Origin: VSJD01 sp964617825
GTDB lineage: Bacteria; Verrucomicrobiota; Kiritimatiellia; JAAZAB01
Assembly: GCA_964617825.1 (NCBI GenBank)
Contig: CAZTWL010000023.1
Coordinates: forward strand, 3,991 to 67,990
Direction of reading: 5' to 3'
Length of the DNA stretch: 64,000 nt
In this document: piece after piece, positions 1 through 8,681 of the stretch
How positions within the stretch are numbered: the stretch's first letter is position 1
How the letters are laid out: every line of letters starts with the position of its first letter
Position numbers and translations under genes: made by a program
The notes under the pieces: model-generated
The model's input: the letters and a program-made list of their open reading frames with translations, nothing else
The model's database searches: none
Told to the model about the DNA's origin: nothing

Positions 1-1539
1 GGCGGCTTCCGCGGCACTGGCCGGCGCAGGCGCCGCTGGGGCGGCTGGGGCCGCGGGTGTTTCGCCCGGCTTCAGCAACTCGCCGGCATACAGAGCTTTG
101 ACCTGATCGAAGTTCAGCGCAATCTGGAAAAGCATCAGGTCGTCAATCATGCCATCGGGCGCCGTGGGCGGGAGCGCGATATTGCCGAAAATCAAGTCGA
201 TTGCCGCGCCAAGCGGTCGTAGCGCTGTTTCATCGCCCGGATAATCCAGGCCATCCATGTACATCATCCATTGGCCATCCGCGTTCCAGGTAATGACGAT
301 GTGATGCCAGATGTTCTGCCAATCGGAGGGGGTAAAGGCGGTCCCTGCGGGCGAAAGCTGGATTTTGCCGTTGACATGCTGGAAGGTCATCAGGTTTTTC
401 GTAACCTGAAAAATAGTGTCCTGCGTGCCGTCGTGGGCATCCCAATTCGGCAGGAACCAGAAACTGATGGTTCCATTCGTGTGCCAGTTGGCGAAGTAAT
501 TCGTTTTGGTTCCGATGGTCAGTGTTTCGTTGGAAACAACCATGCCGCCCGGCACCCAGACGTGCGGGGCTGGGCCCGCGCCAGTCCTGGCATATGGCAT
601 TTCGCGCGCTTCCAGTTGGAGCCCGTCGGCATAGAAAGTGTTTTTTGAGCTGTCGGTTGTCACGATGGCCAGTTGCAGGCGCATCTCGATGTTCGTGCCG
701 GGGGGCAAGAGCGTTTTCCAGTCGGCTTCATGCTTGGCGCCAACGCCCTTGGACGGGAAGGGAGCGGTGAATGTGCAGGTAAACCGTTTCCATTCGCTGC
801 CCAGGTCCACATACACCGGCTCGCCGGATTTGTCGCCATCCAAATCCTTCAGGAAAATTTTCAGGTTGCCCTGGCCTTTCAGGTAAACGGAAGCCACGTA
901 ATAAGCCTGGACAATGGACGAGCCATTATACAGCGCTTTATCCGCCTTGAGTTCGATGGCCATGCCTTCGTCGGCGGCTTCACCTTTGGTCGTGACGGCC
1001 AAGGCCTGTTTGCCTTCCCAGGGCTGTTCCGCGGAGCCGGTCAAAGTCGATCCGTTGAGCGGCTGGAACATGGAAGCTTCCTCCGCGCCGGCCTGGCTGG
1101 CGCTGTAAAGATTCACATGGGCCGATTCCAATAGCAGGCCCTGCCCGAATTTGCCGGCGGCCAGGCGCGGCTTGTTGGCGCCGATCTCCTGGCCGTTAAG
1201 CATGGCGGGCGAGCCCCGCTGGAAGGTCACCGGGATCTCAAAGCCGCCAATGACGGATTCGGGCGCGATGCCGGTGTCGAACGAAAAACGGGCAATCAGA
1301 TTTTTGACCGGGTCTTCGGGCGGCTTGGGCGCGGGGGCGGCGGCGGCCACGGCGTTCGTATCGGCCGCATTGGTATCGACAATGCTCACGGCGTTCGTGT
1401 CGGCGACATTGGGTGCTGGTGCGACGACCGTGGCGTTTGTGTCGGCCGCATTGGGCGCGGGCGTGGCGGCATCCTGCGCATTAATCAAACCGGCGTTGAG
1501 CAGACTCGCGAGCATTCCGAGAGCGATGATTTTTTTCAT
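1..1539 (-). CDS. Secreted LamG/concanavalin-like protein (C-terminus beyond window edge)
   Basis: Predicted exported surface or carbohydrate-binding protein. The frame is open from an ATG at 1539 to the window edge, giving 513 residues with no stop. Residues 1-22 are a signal peptide (MKKIIALGMLASLL core, cleavage probably after LINA). Residues 25-75 are a low-complexity Ala/Pro/Asn stretch with repeated ADTNA units. About 150-270 resembles a CBM4/9-type beta sandwich (YYVASVYLKG, EWKRFTCTF), and about 330-485 a LamG fold (WQNIWHHIVITWN, GMIDDLMLFQ). The visible end is again Ala-Pro repeats, typical of a linker, so another domain or anchor may follow outside the window. No catalytic residues were recognised, so the ligand is unknown. 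Confidence 0.8.
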   Translation of the reverse strand, partial: MKKIIALGMLASLLNAGLINAQDAATPAPNAADTNATVVAPAPNVADTNAVSIVDTNAADTNAVAAAAPAPKPPEDPVKNLIARFSFDTGIAPESVIGGFEIPVTFQRGSPAMLNGQEIGANKPRLAAGKFGQGLLLESAHVNLYSASQAGAEEASMFQPLNGSTLTGSAEQPWEGKQALAVTTKGEAADEGMAIELKADKALYNGSSIVQAYYVASVYLKGQGNLKIFLKDLDGDKSGEPVYVDLGSEWKRFTCTFTAPFPSKGVGAKHEADWKTLLPPGTNIEMRLQLAIVTTDSSKNTFYADGLQLEAREMPYARTGAGPAPHVWVPGGMVVSNETLTIGTKTNYFANWHTNGTISFWFLPNWDAHDGTQDTIFQVTKNLMTFQHVNGKIQLSPAGTAFTPSDWQNIWHHIVITWNADGQWMMYMDGLDYPGDETALRPLGAAIDLIFGNIALPPTAPDGMIDDLMLFQIALNFDQVKALYAGELLKPGETPAAPAAPAAPAPASAAEAA

Positions 1540-1615
1540 GGTGTGTATCCTTGTCTTTGGCATAATGTCGGCGCGTTGAAGTAAATCACGATAGCAGTGT
1601 ATTCGCCAGAAAAAA

Positions 1616-2785
1616 ATGAAATCCCGTTCATGCAGGCCACAATCCGAAGCCCAGGCGCGACTGCGCGCCGTCGTGGGAGAATTTACCCGGCGGGAATGGC
1701 AGGACTGGCGTTGGCAAATGCGGCATAGTCTGAGCTCCCTGGAGGATTTGAAGCTGGTTTTGGCGGTTCGGCCGGCTGAGCAGGCCCGCTGGCGGGCGCT
1801 TCTGCGCCGCTATCCCTGCCGGATCACACCATATTATATGTCCTTGATCGACTGGAATAATGATGACGATCCTCTCCGCCGCCAGTGCGTGCCAAGCCTT
1901 GGCGAAATTGAGTCTCGGGGGGCGGTATCCGTGGATCCGTTAGGCGAGCGGCGGCATTTGGTGGCGCCCGGCCTGGTGCGCCGGTACCAGGATAGGGTCC
2001 TGGCGCTGGTTACGAGTGAATGCGCCATGATTTGCCGCCACTGCACGCGGAAGAATTTTTGGCGGCAGGGCCTGTCCGTTTGCGGCGCTGCGGGCCGGCC
2101 CACTCCCAGGCGCGCTTTTTTGCGCCGGATTGTGGCTGCCGTGGCGCGTTTGAAAGGCGTTCGCGAGGTAATTGTCTCCGGCGGCGACCCGTTGCTTCTG
2201 GATGAGGATTTGCTCGATTGGTTTCTGGGGGCCTTGCGCGCGATTCCGCACGTGCAGGTGCTGAGAATCGGCACGCGCGTGCCGGTGGTTTTGCCGATGC
2301 GTGTCACCCGGGAGTTGTGCGCTTGTCTGGCGCGGCATCGGCCGCTTTGGATCAATACCCAGTTTAATCACCCGCGCGAACTCACTCCGGCGGCGACGGA
2401 GGCCTGTGACCGTCTGGTCCGGTCGGGATTGCCGGTTTCCAACCAGACTGTGCTTTTGCGTGGCGTAAACGACGATTTTGAAACCCTAAAATCACTGTGC
2501 AACGGGCTCCAGCAACGCATGGTGCGGCCTTACTACCTGTTTCAATGCGACCAGGTCCGCGGAACTGGTCCGTTCCGCACGCCATTGCCTGTCGGGATCC
2601 GGCTGGCCGAGCAGTTACGCGCCGGGATGGGGGGGTTGAGTGTGCCGCAGTTCGTGGTTGATTTGCCGGATGGCGGCGGTAAAGTTCCGCTTCAGGACGC
2701 GCATATCGTTTCCCTGTCCGGTCGCAAGGCTGTCCTGCGCGGATTTCGGGGCGAACGCTATTGTTACAATGACGTCTCAAAATAA
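1616..2785 (+). CDS. kamA: Lysine 2,3-aminomutase-like radical SAM/PLP enzyme (KamA family)
   Basis: Radical SAM aminomutase that would interconvert L-alpha-lysine and L-beta-lysine (osmolyte synthesis, lysine fermentation, or EF-P modification). 389 residues, slightly shorter than classical LAM (about 416). The [4Fe-4S] motif CAMICRHC supplies Cys136, Cys140 and Cys143. The HVSGGDP-like strand reads IVSGGDPLLL. The C-terminal PYYLFQCDQVRGTG and VVDLPDGGGK motifs keep the family's two lysine-binding Asp residues and the PLP lysine (about Lys356), which argues for real aminomutase chemistry. The N-terminal WRWQMRHSLSS segment is also family-typical. Its TAA stop lies inside the Shine-Dalgarno of the next gene, so the two are probably co-translated. 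Substrate could be another amino acid. Confidence 0.85.
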   Translation: MKSRSCRPQSEAQARLRAVVGEFTRREWQDWRWQMRHSLSSLEDLKLVLAVRPAEQARWRALLRRYPCRITPYYMSLIDWNNDDDPLRRQCVPSLGEIESRGAVSVDPLGERRHLVAPGLVRRYQDRVLALVTSECAMICRHCTRKNFWRQGLSVCGAAGRPTPRRAFLRRIVAAVARLKGVREVIVSGGDPLLLDEDLLDWFLGALRAIPHVQVLRIGTRVPVVLPMRVTRELCACLARHRPLWINTQFNHPRELTPAATEACDRLVRSGLPVSNQTVLLRGVNDDFETLKSLCNGLQQRMVRPYYLFQCDQVRGTGPFRTPLPVGIRLAEQLRAGMGGLSVPQFVVDLPDGGGKVPLQDAHIVSLSGRKAVLRGFRGERYCYNDVSK

Positions 2786-2798
2786 GGAGGTGCCCGCA

Positions 2799-3122
2799 AT
2801 GCAACGTTATGCATCGGTGATCAAAGTCAAACCTGCCAAGTTGGCGCTCTACAAAAAGCAGCATGCGGCCGTCTGGCCCGGCGTTCTGAAAACAATCAAA
2901 AAATGCCACATTCGCAATTATTCGATTTATTATCGGGACGGTTTGCTCTTCAGCTATTATGAGTACACCGGCAAGGACCATGATGCCGATTTGAAAAAGA
3001 TGGCGGCCGATCCGGTTACCCAGAAGTGGTGGGCCTACTGCCGTCCCTGCCTTAAGCCTCTCAAGACCGTTCCGAAAGGCGAATGGTCGGCCATGATGGA
3101 AGAAATCTTCCGCCTGGACTGA
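2799..3122 (+). CDS. rhaM: L-rhamnose mutarotase (RhaM/DUF718)
   Basis: Small cytoplasmic mutarotase that equilibrates alpha and beta anomers of L-rhamnose (some relatives act on L-fucose). 107 residues, matching the usual length of about 104. Family motifs visible: YKKQHAAVWPGV near the N-terminus with the catalytic-type Tyr and His, NYSIYYRDGLLFSYYEY, and QKWWAYCRPCL. The ATG at 2799 is preferred because AAGGAGG sits 8 bases upstream and overlaps the kamA stop. An in-frame start further upstream would run inside kamA. The GH29 gene converges from the other strand 5 bases downstream and a GH78 rhamnosidase lies at 29.8 kb, so deoxyhexose use fits. Sugar specificity cannot be decided from sequence. 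Confidence 0.88.
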   Translation: MQRYASVIKVKPAKLALYKKQHAAVWPGVLKTIKKCHIRNYSIYYRDGLLFSYYEYTGKDHDADLKKMAADPVTQKWWAYCRPCLKPLKTVPKGEWSAMMEEIFRLD

Positions 3123-3127
3123 GTGCG

Positions 3128-4429
3128 CTATTTTAAAAACAGCTCGATCACCGGCACGGTTACCGGCGGCTTCTGCACCGGCAGGATCAGGGTCAGGGTT
3201 TTTTGGTCGGATTCAGGCGGCTTGGCCGCCCCGTGCAGCACCAATCCCGACCGGGTTGTATATTGGATTTCCGACGCGTCATTCAGCAGTTGGGCATATT
3301 CCACCTTGTCGGCGAATCCGTCCAGGTGCAGATGCACGAACGGCCAGGCAAACACGTGGACATAAAGCCGGTTTGTTTGCGGGTTATAGGTCAGGCGGCA
3401 ATCCTGCGGTGTCTGGAATCCGGCCGGCGCCTGCGTGCAGCCATAAATGGAACGGCTATGGCGTTTCATCCACTCGCCCATGGCGGCCAGGCGGTCGAGC
3501 GCGCGCTGGTCGAATTCGCCGCGGCCGGTCGGCCCGACGTTTAGCAGCAGGTTCCCGCCTTTACTGACGGAATCGATCAGCATCTGCACCAGCTGGTCCA
3601 CGCTCTTCCAGCTCGATTGATCGCGATGGTAACCCCACGCGCCCGAAAAGGTTTGGCAGGCTTCCCAAACCACCCTCTGCCCGTTTACCCGCACCCATTC
3701 GCGGGGCTGGACTTGTTCGGGCGTTTTGATGTCCCACGCATCCGGCAAATCCAGGCGATCGTTCAGGATGATGTGCGGGGCCAGCTTGCGGATCATAGCG
3801 TACAGTTTTTCGCTTTGCCAGTCCTTGTGGCTTTTGCCGCTGCCATCCGGCCGGGGAAAGCTGAAATCGAACCAGAGCACATCCACCTTGCCGAACTTGG
3901 TCAGCAGCTCGCGCACTTGGCCGTGCAGGTAGCGGGCATACTTGGCCTGATCGCGCCCCTTGTTCATCTGGGCGCGGTCCGGCCGGTTACGGTAGGGCCC
4001 GTTGATTGAATCGATGCGATACTGGGGGTGATGCCAGTCGATCAACGAGTGATAAAAGCCCACGCGCATATCCTGCTCGCGGAAGGCCTTGACCATCGGG
4101 CGCAAAAGATCGCGGCCGGCGGGCGTTTTCGGCGCCTTGTAATCGGTAAGCTTGGAATCCCACAGGCAGAAGCCCTCGTGGTGCTTGGTGGTGATGACAA
4201 AATATTTCATGCCCGCGCCGGCGGCGGCCCTGGCCCACAGCTCGGGCTTGTAAAGATCGGGATCGAAATGCCGGAAATATGTGTCGTAGCGCTCGTCCGG
4301 AATTTCCTCGTAAGACTTGACCCATTCGTGGCGCGCCGGCTGGGAGTAGAGCCCCCAGTGAATGAACATTCCGAAACGATCGCGCACAAACCAGGACGTG
4401 TCGCCTTCAGTTTTACGCACATTATCCAT
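3128..4429 (-). CDS. Alpha-L-fucosidase, glycoside hydrolase family 29
   Basis: Retaining exo-fucosidase that would cleave terminal L-fucose from oligosaccharides. 433 residues from the ATG at 4429, which has GAGGAG 8 bases upstream. An in-frame start 63 bases earlier lacks a ribosome site. GH29 signatures: FGMFIHWGLYSQPARHEWV near the start, YFVITTKHHEGFCLWDS, and VDVLWFDFSF with the predicted nucleophile Asp188. The TIM barrel is followed by a short beta domain (RLYVHVFAWPF onwards). No signal peptide, so the enzyme is probably cytoplasmic and works on imported oligosaccharides. Divergent AraC regulator at 4619 is the likely controller. It ends on TAG, which shows amber is an ordinary stop here. 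GH29 also contains other alpha-fucosyl specificities. Confidence 0.88.
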   Translation of the reverse strand: MDNVRKTEGDTSWFVRDRFGMFIHWGLYSQPARHEWVKSYEEIPDERYDTYFRHFDPDLYKPELWARAAAGAGMKYFVITTKHHEGFCLWDSKLTDYKAPKTPAGRDLLRPMVKAFREQDMRVGFYHSLIDWHHPQYRIDSINGPYRNRPDRAQMNKGRDQAKYARYLHGQVRELLTKFGKVDVLWFDFSFPRPDGSGKSHKDWQSEKLYAMIRKLAPHIILNDRLDLPDAWDIKTPEQVQPREWVRVNGQRVVWEACQTFSGAWGYHRDQSSWKSVDQLVQMLIDSVSKGGNLLLNVGPTGRGEFDQRALDRLAAMGEWMKRHSRSIYGCTQAPAGFQTPQDCRLTYNPQTNRLYVHVFAWPFVHLHLDGFADKVEYAQLLNDASEIQYTTRSGLVLHGAAKPPESDQKTLTLILPVQKPPVTVPVIELFLK

Positions 4430-4560
4430 GGCCAAACTCCTCGAGTTATGCTTCCCGTTTTTCAGGACGCTACGGCCGCGTTCGCTTGGCAAAGCGGTCA
4501 GACGTCCCGCGTTGATTTAATTACACGACTCCAATGTACCCCATAAAAACGATAATGCTA

Positions 4561-4590
4561 TGGACAAAAAGAATAAATTATATGTACAAT
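4561..4590 (+). promoter_or_regulatory. Sigma70-like promoter of the AraC gene
   Basis: TGGACA at 4561-4566 and TACAAT at 4585-4590 are separated by 18 bases, lying 28 bases before the AraC ATG at 4619. The surrounding 60 bases are markedly AT-rich against GC-rich neighbours. The same stretch, read the other way, must also contain the fucosidase control region. Seen in sequence; no start-site data. Confidence 0.45.
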
Positions 4591-4618
4591 AATAACATAA
4601 GGGTGGAGGCGAGCTGTT

Positions 4619-5452
4619 ATGAAAAATGCGGAGCCGGCGGACCGTTCGTATCGCATCGACGAGGAAGTCCGTGTGCATGTCCTCTATTGCCGGGTGGTCC
4701 GTTTGAAGAAATGGGCGTTCGATAATTTGTCGGCTCCTTACTGGCGCCTTTACTGGAATAATGCGGCCGGCGCTTCGATCGTGGTCGATTCCGGGACGAT
4801 TCCAATACAACCCGATCAGGTATATCTGATCCCGCCCAACACGCCGTTTGCCTCCCGGCTGAAGCGGACGGTGGATCATTTTCATCTGCATTTTGTGGCC
4901 GACCCGCCGTATGACAAGGTCGCGCCGTGTGTCATCCGGTTTCCGGTTGTCAAAATTCTGGCCGAGGTCTTTCGAGAGGCTGCCGGGACTCTCGCGGAAT
5001 ATCCGTATCAAAAGAAAATATTCGCGACGAAGGTGTTGTTCCTGTGTTATTACGCGCTATCCAAGGTGCCGCCGAAGTCCTTGGGCTCAAGTTTTGCGGA
5101 CCGGCGCGTTGCGGCGGCAATCGCCCGCATGCGGACCGGGTTTGAGCATCCGGCCGCCAACGATATCCTGGCCAGAGAAGCCAACATGCATCCCGGCGCT
5201 TTTATGCGGCTTTTTAAACAAGTCACCGGCGTTTCGCCGCACGCCTATGCGCAAATCATGCGAATCGAACAGGCGTGCCGGCTCCTGCATTTTTCCGCCG
5301 ATTCGATCGATGCCATCGCCGCAGCCACGGGATTTTGCGATCGTTATCATTTCTCGCGTGTCTTCAAAAAAATCCGTGGCATCAGCCCGGCGCATTTCCG
5401 CCGGCTGCGCTCGGACGTTATCGTCCCGGCAAGCGCGCCCCGCGCTTTGTGA
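4619..5452 (+). CDS. AraC-family transcriptional regulator
   Basis: DNA-binding regulator of 277 residues. The N-terminal half is a cupin-like sensor (IPIQPDQVYLIPPNTPF, then HFHLHFV). The C-terminal half, about 180-270, holds two helix-turn-helix units (ANDILAREANMHPGAFMRLFK and IDAIAAATGFCDRYHFSRVFK) and the family ending RGISPAHFRRLR. The start has GGAGG upstream at a good distance. Transcribed away from the GH29 gene across a 189-base gap, so it probably controls that fucosidase and perhaps the LarA homologue downstream in the same direction. The inducer is likely a sugar, but that is inference. Confidence 0.85.
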   Translation: MKNAEPADRSYRIDEEVRVHVLYCRVVRLKKWAFDNLSAPYWRLYWNNAAGASIVVDSGTIPIQPDQVYLIPPNTPFASRLKRTVDHFHLHFVADPPYDKVAPCVIRFPVVKILAEVFREAAGTLAEYPYQKKIFATKVLFLCYYALSKVPPKSLGSSFADRRVAAAIARMRTGFEHPAANDILAREANMHPGAFMRLFKQVTGVSPHAYAQIMRIEQACRLLHFSADSIDAIAAATGFCDRYHFSRVFKKIRGISPAHFRRLRSDVIVPASAPRAL

Positions 5453-5527
5453 TTTGTATGGCGTCGGCGCCGTAACTTTGGCATCCTGTTGCCCGATGGG
5501 AAAACGATTTATTGGGGGAAACCGATT

Positions 5528-6793
5528 ATGACCACCTGGATTAATGAAGGCGGCGCGGCGCGCGAAATATCGGGCCGGGAAACCGATGCCTTGCTTGAAA
5601 ATGTTGCCGATGCCCTTCCGGCCGGCCTGAAAAAAGTGTTGCTTATTCCACCGGACTTTTCGCGCTTTCATTCCGGGGCTGGAGCGATTTGCAGCCGGCT
5701 TTACAAACTTTTGGCGAAGCGCGCAGCGGTTGAACTCCTGCCCGCGCTGGGCACGCACCGGCCGATGACGGCGGCCGAAATCGCGGAAATGTTTCCCGGC
5801 GTGCCGCCGAGCCTTGTGCGGGTCCACGACTGGCAGAAAGGCTTGACCGCGATGGGCGTGATCCCCGGCGAGCGCCTGCGCGAACTTAGCGGCGGCAAGG
5901 TGGATTATTCCGTCAGGATCGAGATTGACCAGCTGATTGCCCGGGGCGGGCACGATGCGATTATTTCCTGCGGACAAATCGTGCCTCACGAGGTTATCGG
6001 CATGGCCGGCGGCAATAAGAACATCCTGGTGGGCTGCGCCGGGCCGGACACGATCAATAAGAGCCATTTCCTGGGCGCGGTCTGCAATATGGAAAGAATC
6101 ATGGGGCGCATCGATAGTCCCGTCCGTACGCTGCTTGACGAAGCCGACAACCTTTTTTTGGCGAACCTGCCGATTACTTATGTTCTGACCGTGCGCGCCA
6201 AAAACGATGCCGGACAGTTGGTGACGCGCGGTCTCTTTGCCTGGAATGACCGCGAAAGCTATCTGCGGGCGGCGCGGCTCAGTCAGCAGGTCAACATTGT
6301 GCGGACACCGCGCCTGAAGAAAGTGGTTGTCTACCTTGACCCCGGCGAATTTAAGAGCACCTGGATCGGTAATAAGGCGATATACCGCACGCGCATGGCC
6401 CTGGCCGACAAAGGCGAATTGCTGATCCTGGCGCCCGGTCTGATCGAGTTCGGCGAGGCCGAGATCAACGAGCGCATGATCCGGCGTTATGGATACTGCG
6501 GCACGCCGGCGACTCTGCGCGCGGTGGCGGCCGATGCCGAACTGCGCAACAGCCTGGGCGCCGCCGCCCATCTCATCCACGGTTCCAGCGAGGGACGCTT
6601 TACGATAACTTACGCGCCGGGGGGCTTGACCCGCGCGGAGATCGAAGGCGTCGGATTCCAATATGCCGACCTGAAGTCCGCCATGGCGCGCTACAATCCG
6701 GCTAAACTGAAAGATGGCTTCAATACTCTGCCGGATGGCGAGGAACTTTATTACATTTCCAATCCGGCCCTGGGGCTTTGGCAGGCCGAGTGA
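5528..6793 (+). CDS. LarA-like nickel-pincer racemase/epimerase (DUF2088)
   Basis: Homologue of lactate racemase, a superfamily that epimerises alpha-hydroxy acids using the nickel pincer nucleotide. 421 residues from the ATG at 5528 (GGGGGAAA just upstream); an in-frame ATG at 5489 is less well placed. Key residues are spaced as in LarA: the GTHRPMT loop (His77), then His154, Lys164 (cofactor-anchoring lysine, in GGNKNILVG) and His180, with gaps of 10 and 16 residues as in LarA His174-Lys184-His200. Thus the metal site looks intact. The substrate may be a hydroxyacid or a sugar acid, since some homologues act on sugar acids. The cofactor genes larB, larC and larE are not in the window. Lies just downstream of the AraC gene. 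Confidence 0.8.
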   Translation: MTTWINEGGAAREISGRETDALLENVADALPAGLKKVLLIPPDFSRFHSGAGAICSRLYKLLAKRAAVELLPALGTHRPMTAAEIAEMFPGVPPSLVRVHDWQKGLTAMGVIPGERLRELSGGKVDYSVRIEIDQLIARGGHDAIISCGQIVPHEVIGMAGGNKNILVGCAGPDTINKSHFLGAVCNMERIMGRIDSPVRTLLDEADNLFLANLPITYVLTVRAKNDAGQLVTRGLFAWNDRESYLRAARLSQQVNIVRTPRLKKVVVYLDPGEFKSTWIGNKAIYRTRMALADKGELLILAPGLIEFGEAEINERMIRRYGYCGTPATLRAVAADAELRNSLGAAAHLIHGSSEGRFTITYAPGGLTRAEIEGVGFQYADLKSAMARYNPAKLKDGFNTLPDGEELYYISNPALGLWQAE

Positions 6794-6983
6794 GCTATGT
6801 AGAATGCAAACAGACGCCGCTGATAATTCGATGCGTGGAAATTCCAATCCTTGCAGCCGCGGGCGCGAGGGTTTAAACTTTCCGGAAAGTCATGGCGTTG
6901 CCGTTGTTTGCAGCAAGAATTTTTCAAAATGTGGCCGCCCCGCCCTGACGGGGCGTTCGACGAATGCTTGACATTGATTTTCC

Positions 6984-8609
6984 ATGGACCGTTCCCTCGT
7001 ATTCCTTTCCGTCACGGCGTCATATTCGCACACGAATCTGGCGGCTTGGATGTTGCGGGCCGGCGTCGAGGCCGCCGGCTGGCACTGGCGTGAAGTCGAG
7101 GTTACCCAGAACGAATCCCTGCCGGTCGTCCTGAACCGCGTGGCGCAACTGCAGCCGGACGTGCTGGCGGCCACTTTTTACCTGTTCAATCGTCCCTTCC
7201 TGCTGGCCTTTCTGGGCCGGTTCAAAAAACTGTTTCCCGACTGCCGGGTGCTGGGGGGAGGCCCCGAATTCCTGGGCGACAATCGCGTCTTCCTGGAACG
7301 GCATCCGGAAGTGGATGGCGTTATCCGCGGCGAAGGCGAGCGGGCCATCGTCGAGTGGCTGCAACTGATGGACCAGCCCGGAAAGCAGGCCGGCATTCCG
7401 GGGTTCTGCGGCTTGGTCGCCGGGCGCTATGTCGATAACGGGCGGGCGGCGAACGTCGAATGCCTGGACGATATTCCCTCGCCATATCCCAAGCACCTTG
7501 TGGGATTTCGCAAGCCGTTTGTGCTCCTGGAAGCTTCCCGCGGCTGTTCCAACCGGTGTGCGTTCTGTACGAGCGGGGTAGGCGGGCCGGTGCGCTGTTT
7601 TTCGCTGGAGCGCGTGCGCCGCGATGTGCGCTCGATCCTTGCGCAGGGCGTGCCGGAAGTGCGCCTGGTCGATCGCACGTTCAACGCGCCTGCGGCGCGT
7701 TCCTTGGAACTGCTGCGTTTTTTCCGGGACGAGTGCAAGCCGCTGCGTTTTCACCTGGAAATCGATCCGGCGCGCCTGACGCCGGATTTTATCGCGGAAC
7801 TGGCCGCGGCGGAACCGGGACGCTTTCACCTTGAGGTAGGCCTGCAAAGCCTGAATCCGGAAGTGATACGGGCGATCGACAGGCAAGGCACGGTCCGGCG
7901 CGCCCTGGCCGGATTGGAAAGTCTTGGCGCGCATCGTCAACTGGTCATCCATGTCGACCTGATTGCCGGCCTGCCCGGCGGCACGTTGGCGGACCTGTTC
8001 GCGGAGTTGCGCACACTCGTCCTGATGGGGCCGGCTGAAATTCAACTGGAACTTTTGAAACTCCTGCCCGGCACGCGCCTGGCGGCCGAACAGGCCCAGA
8101 AGCAAATTGTTGCCGCGCCGGAACCGCCCTATGAGGTCCTGCGCACGGCCAGCATGACCATGGCCGATCTTGAGACGGCGCGGGGACTTTCCAATTTCGT
8201 GGACTGGTTTTATAACGTGCCGGAACTACAGCCCCTGATGATTGCGGCCACCCGAAGTATGCCGGAGTTTTGGAAGGAACTGATCCTGTTCGGCGGGGGC
8301 AGCCCCTTTGCCGTGGCGGCGCCCAGCCTGGAAAACCGGTTTCGCCTGCTGAACGATTTGTTTGGCAGCCGGGATGCGGCGCTAAGGCAGGCGCTTCATT
8401 ATGCCTGGCTGAAGCACGGTTTCAGCGCCCAGCACGGGATCTGTGCGGCCACTCCCTGGAAAGGCCTTATTCCCGGATCGGCCGTCCTGGTGGAAGGCGC
8501 GCCCGTTGTGCGCCCCGCCCGCGTGTTTCGCGCGGACTTGGATCGTTCCTATCTGTTTGCCTATGCCCGGGAACGGCCGGCTGCCGCCGTGTATTGGCTG
8601 AAGGTATAG
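6984..8609 (+). CDS. B12-binding-type radical SAM protein (DUF4080 group)
   Basis: 541-residue radical SAM enzyme of unknown reaction. Residues 1-130 form a Rossmann-like B12-binding-type domain (TASYSHTNLAAWML, GGGPEFLG, GVIRGEGE) but the cobalamin-anchoring DxHxxG motif is not seen. The radical SAM core follows with CSNRCAFC near residue 190, HLEVGLQSLNP and HVDLIAGLPGG. About 380-541 is an alpha-helical domain matching the DUF4080 type (FVDWFYNVPELQPL, ending AAVYWLKV). Ends on TAG. The next gene follows after 72 bases in the same direction. Such proteins occur widely in anaerobes; a methyltransferase, thiotransferase or ring-forming role cannot be chosen from sequence. Confidence 0.8.
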   Translation: MDRSLVFLSVTASYSHTNLAAWMLRAGVEAAGWHWREVEVTQNESLPVVLNRVAQLQPDVLAATFYLFNRPFLLAFLGRFKKLFPDCRVLGGGPEFLGDNRVFLERHPEVDGVIRGEGERAIVEWLQLMDQPGKQAGIPGFCGLVAGRYVDNGRAANVECLDDIPSPYPKHLVGFRKPFVLLEASRGCSNRCAFCTSGVGGPVRCFSLERVRRDVRSILAQGVPEVRLVDRTFNAPAARSLELLRFFRDECKPLRFHLEIDPARLTPDFIAELAAAEPGRFHLEVGLQSLNPEVIRAIDRQGTVRRALAGLESLGAHRQLVIHVDLIAGLPGGTLADLFAELRTLVLMGPAEIQLELLKLLPGTRLAAEQAQKQIVAAPEPPYEVLRTASMTMADLETARGLSNFVDWFYNVPELQPLMIAATRSMPEFWKELILFGGGSPFAVAAPSLENRFRLLNDLFGSRDAALRQALHYAWLKHGFSAQHGICAATPWKGLIPGSAVLVEGAPVVRPARVFRADLDRSYLFAYARERPAAAVYWLKV

Positions 8610-8681
8610 CCGATGGAAGGGAAGACAATGTTGGGCAAGGTTGAGTTGGCCGGATGTAATTCGTTGCCGAAAGGAATTTTT

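Noticed and set aside
2640..2798. Longer rhaM start inside kamA
   Set aside because: AAGGAGG before 2799 and the family length fix the start.
5087..6847. 586-residue minus-strand frame across the AraC and LarA genes
   Set aside because: Overlaps two genes with clear motifs; sequence has no recognisable domain.
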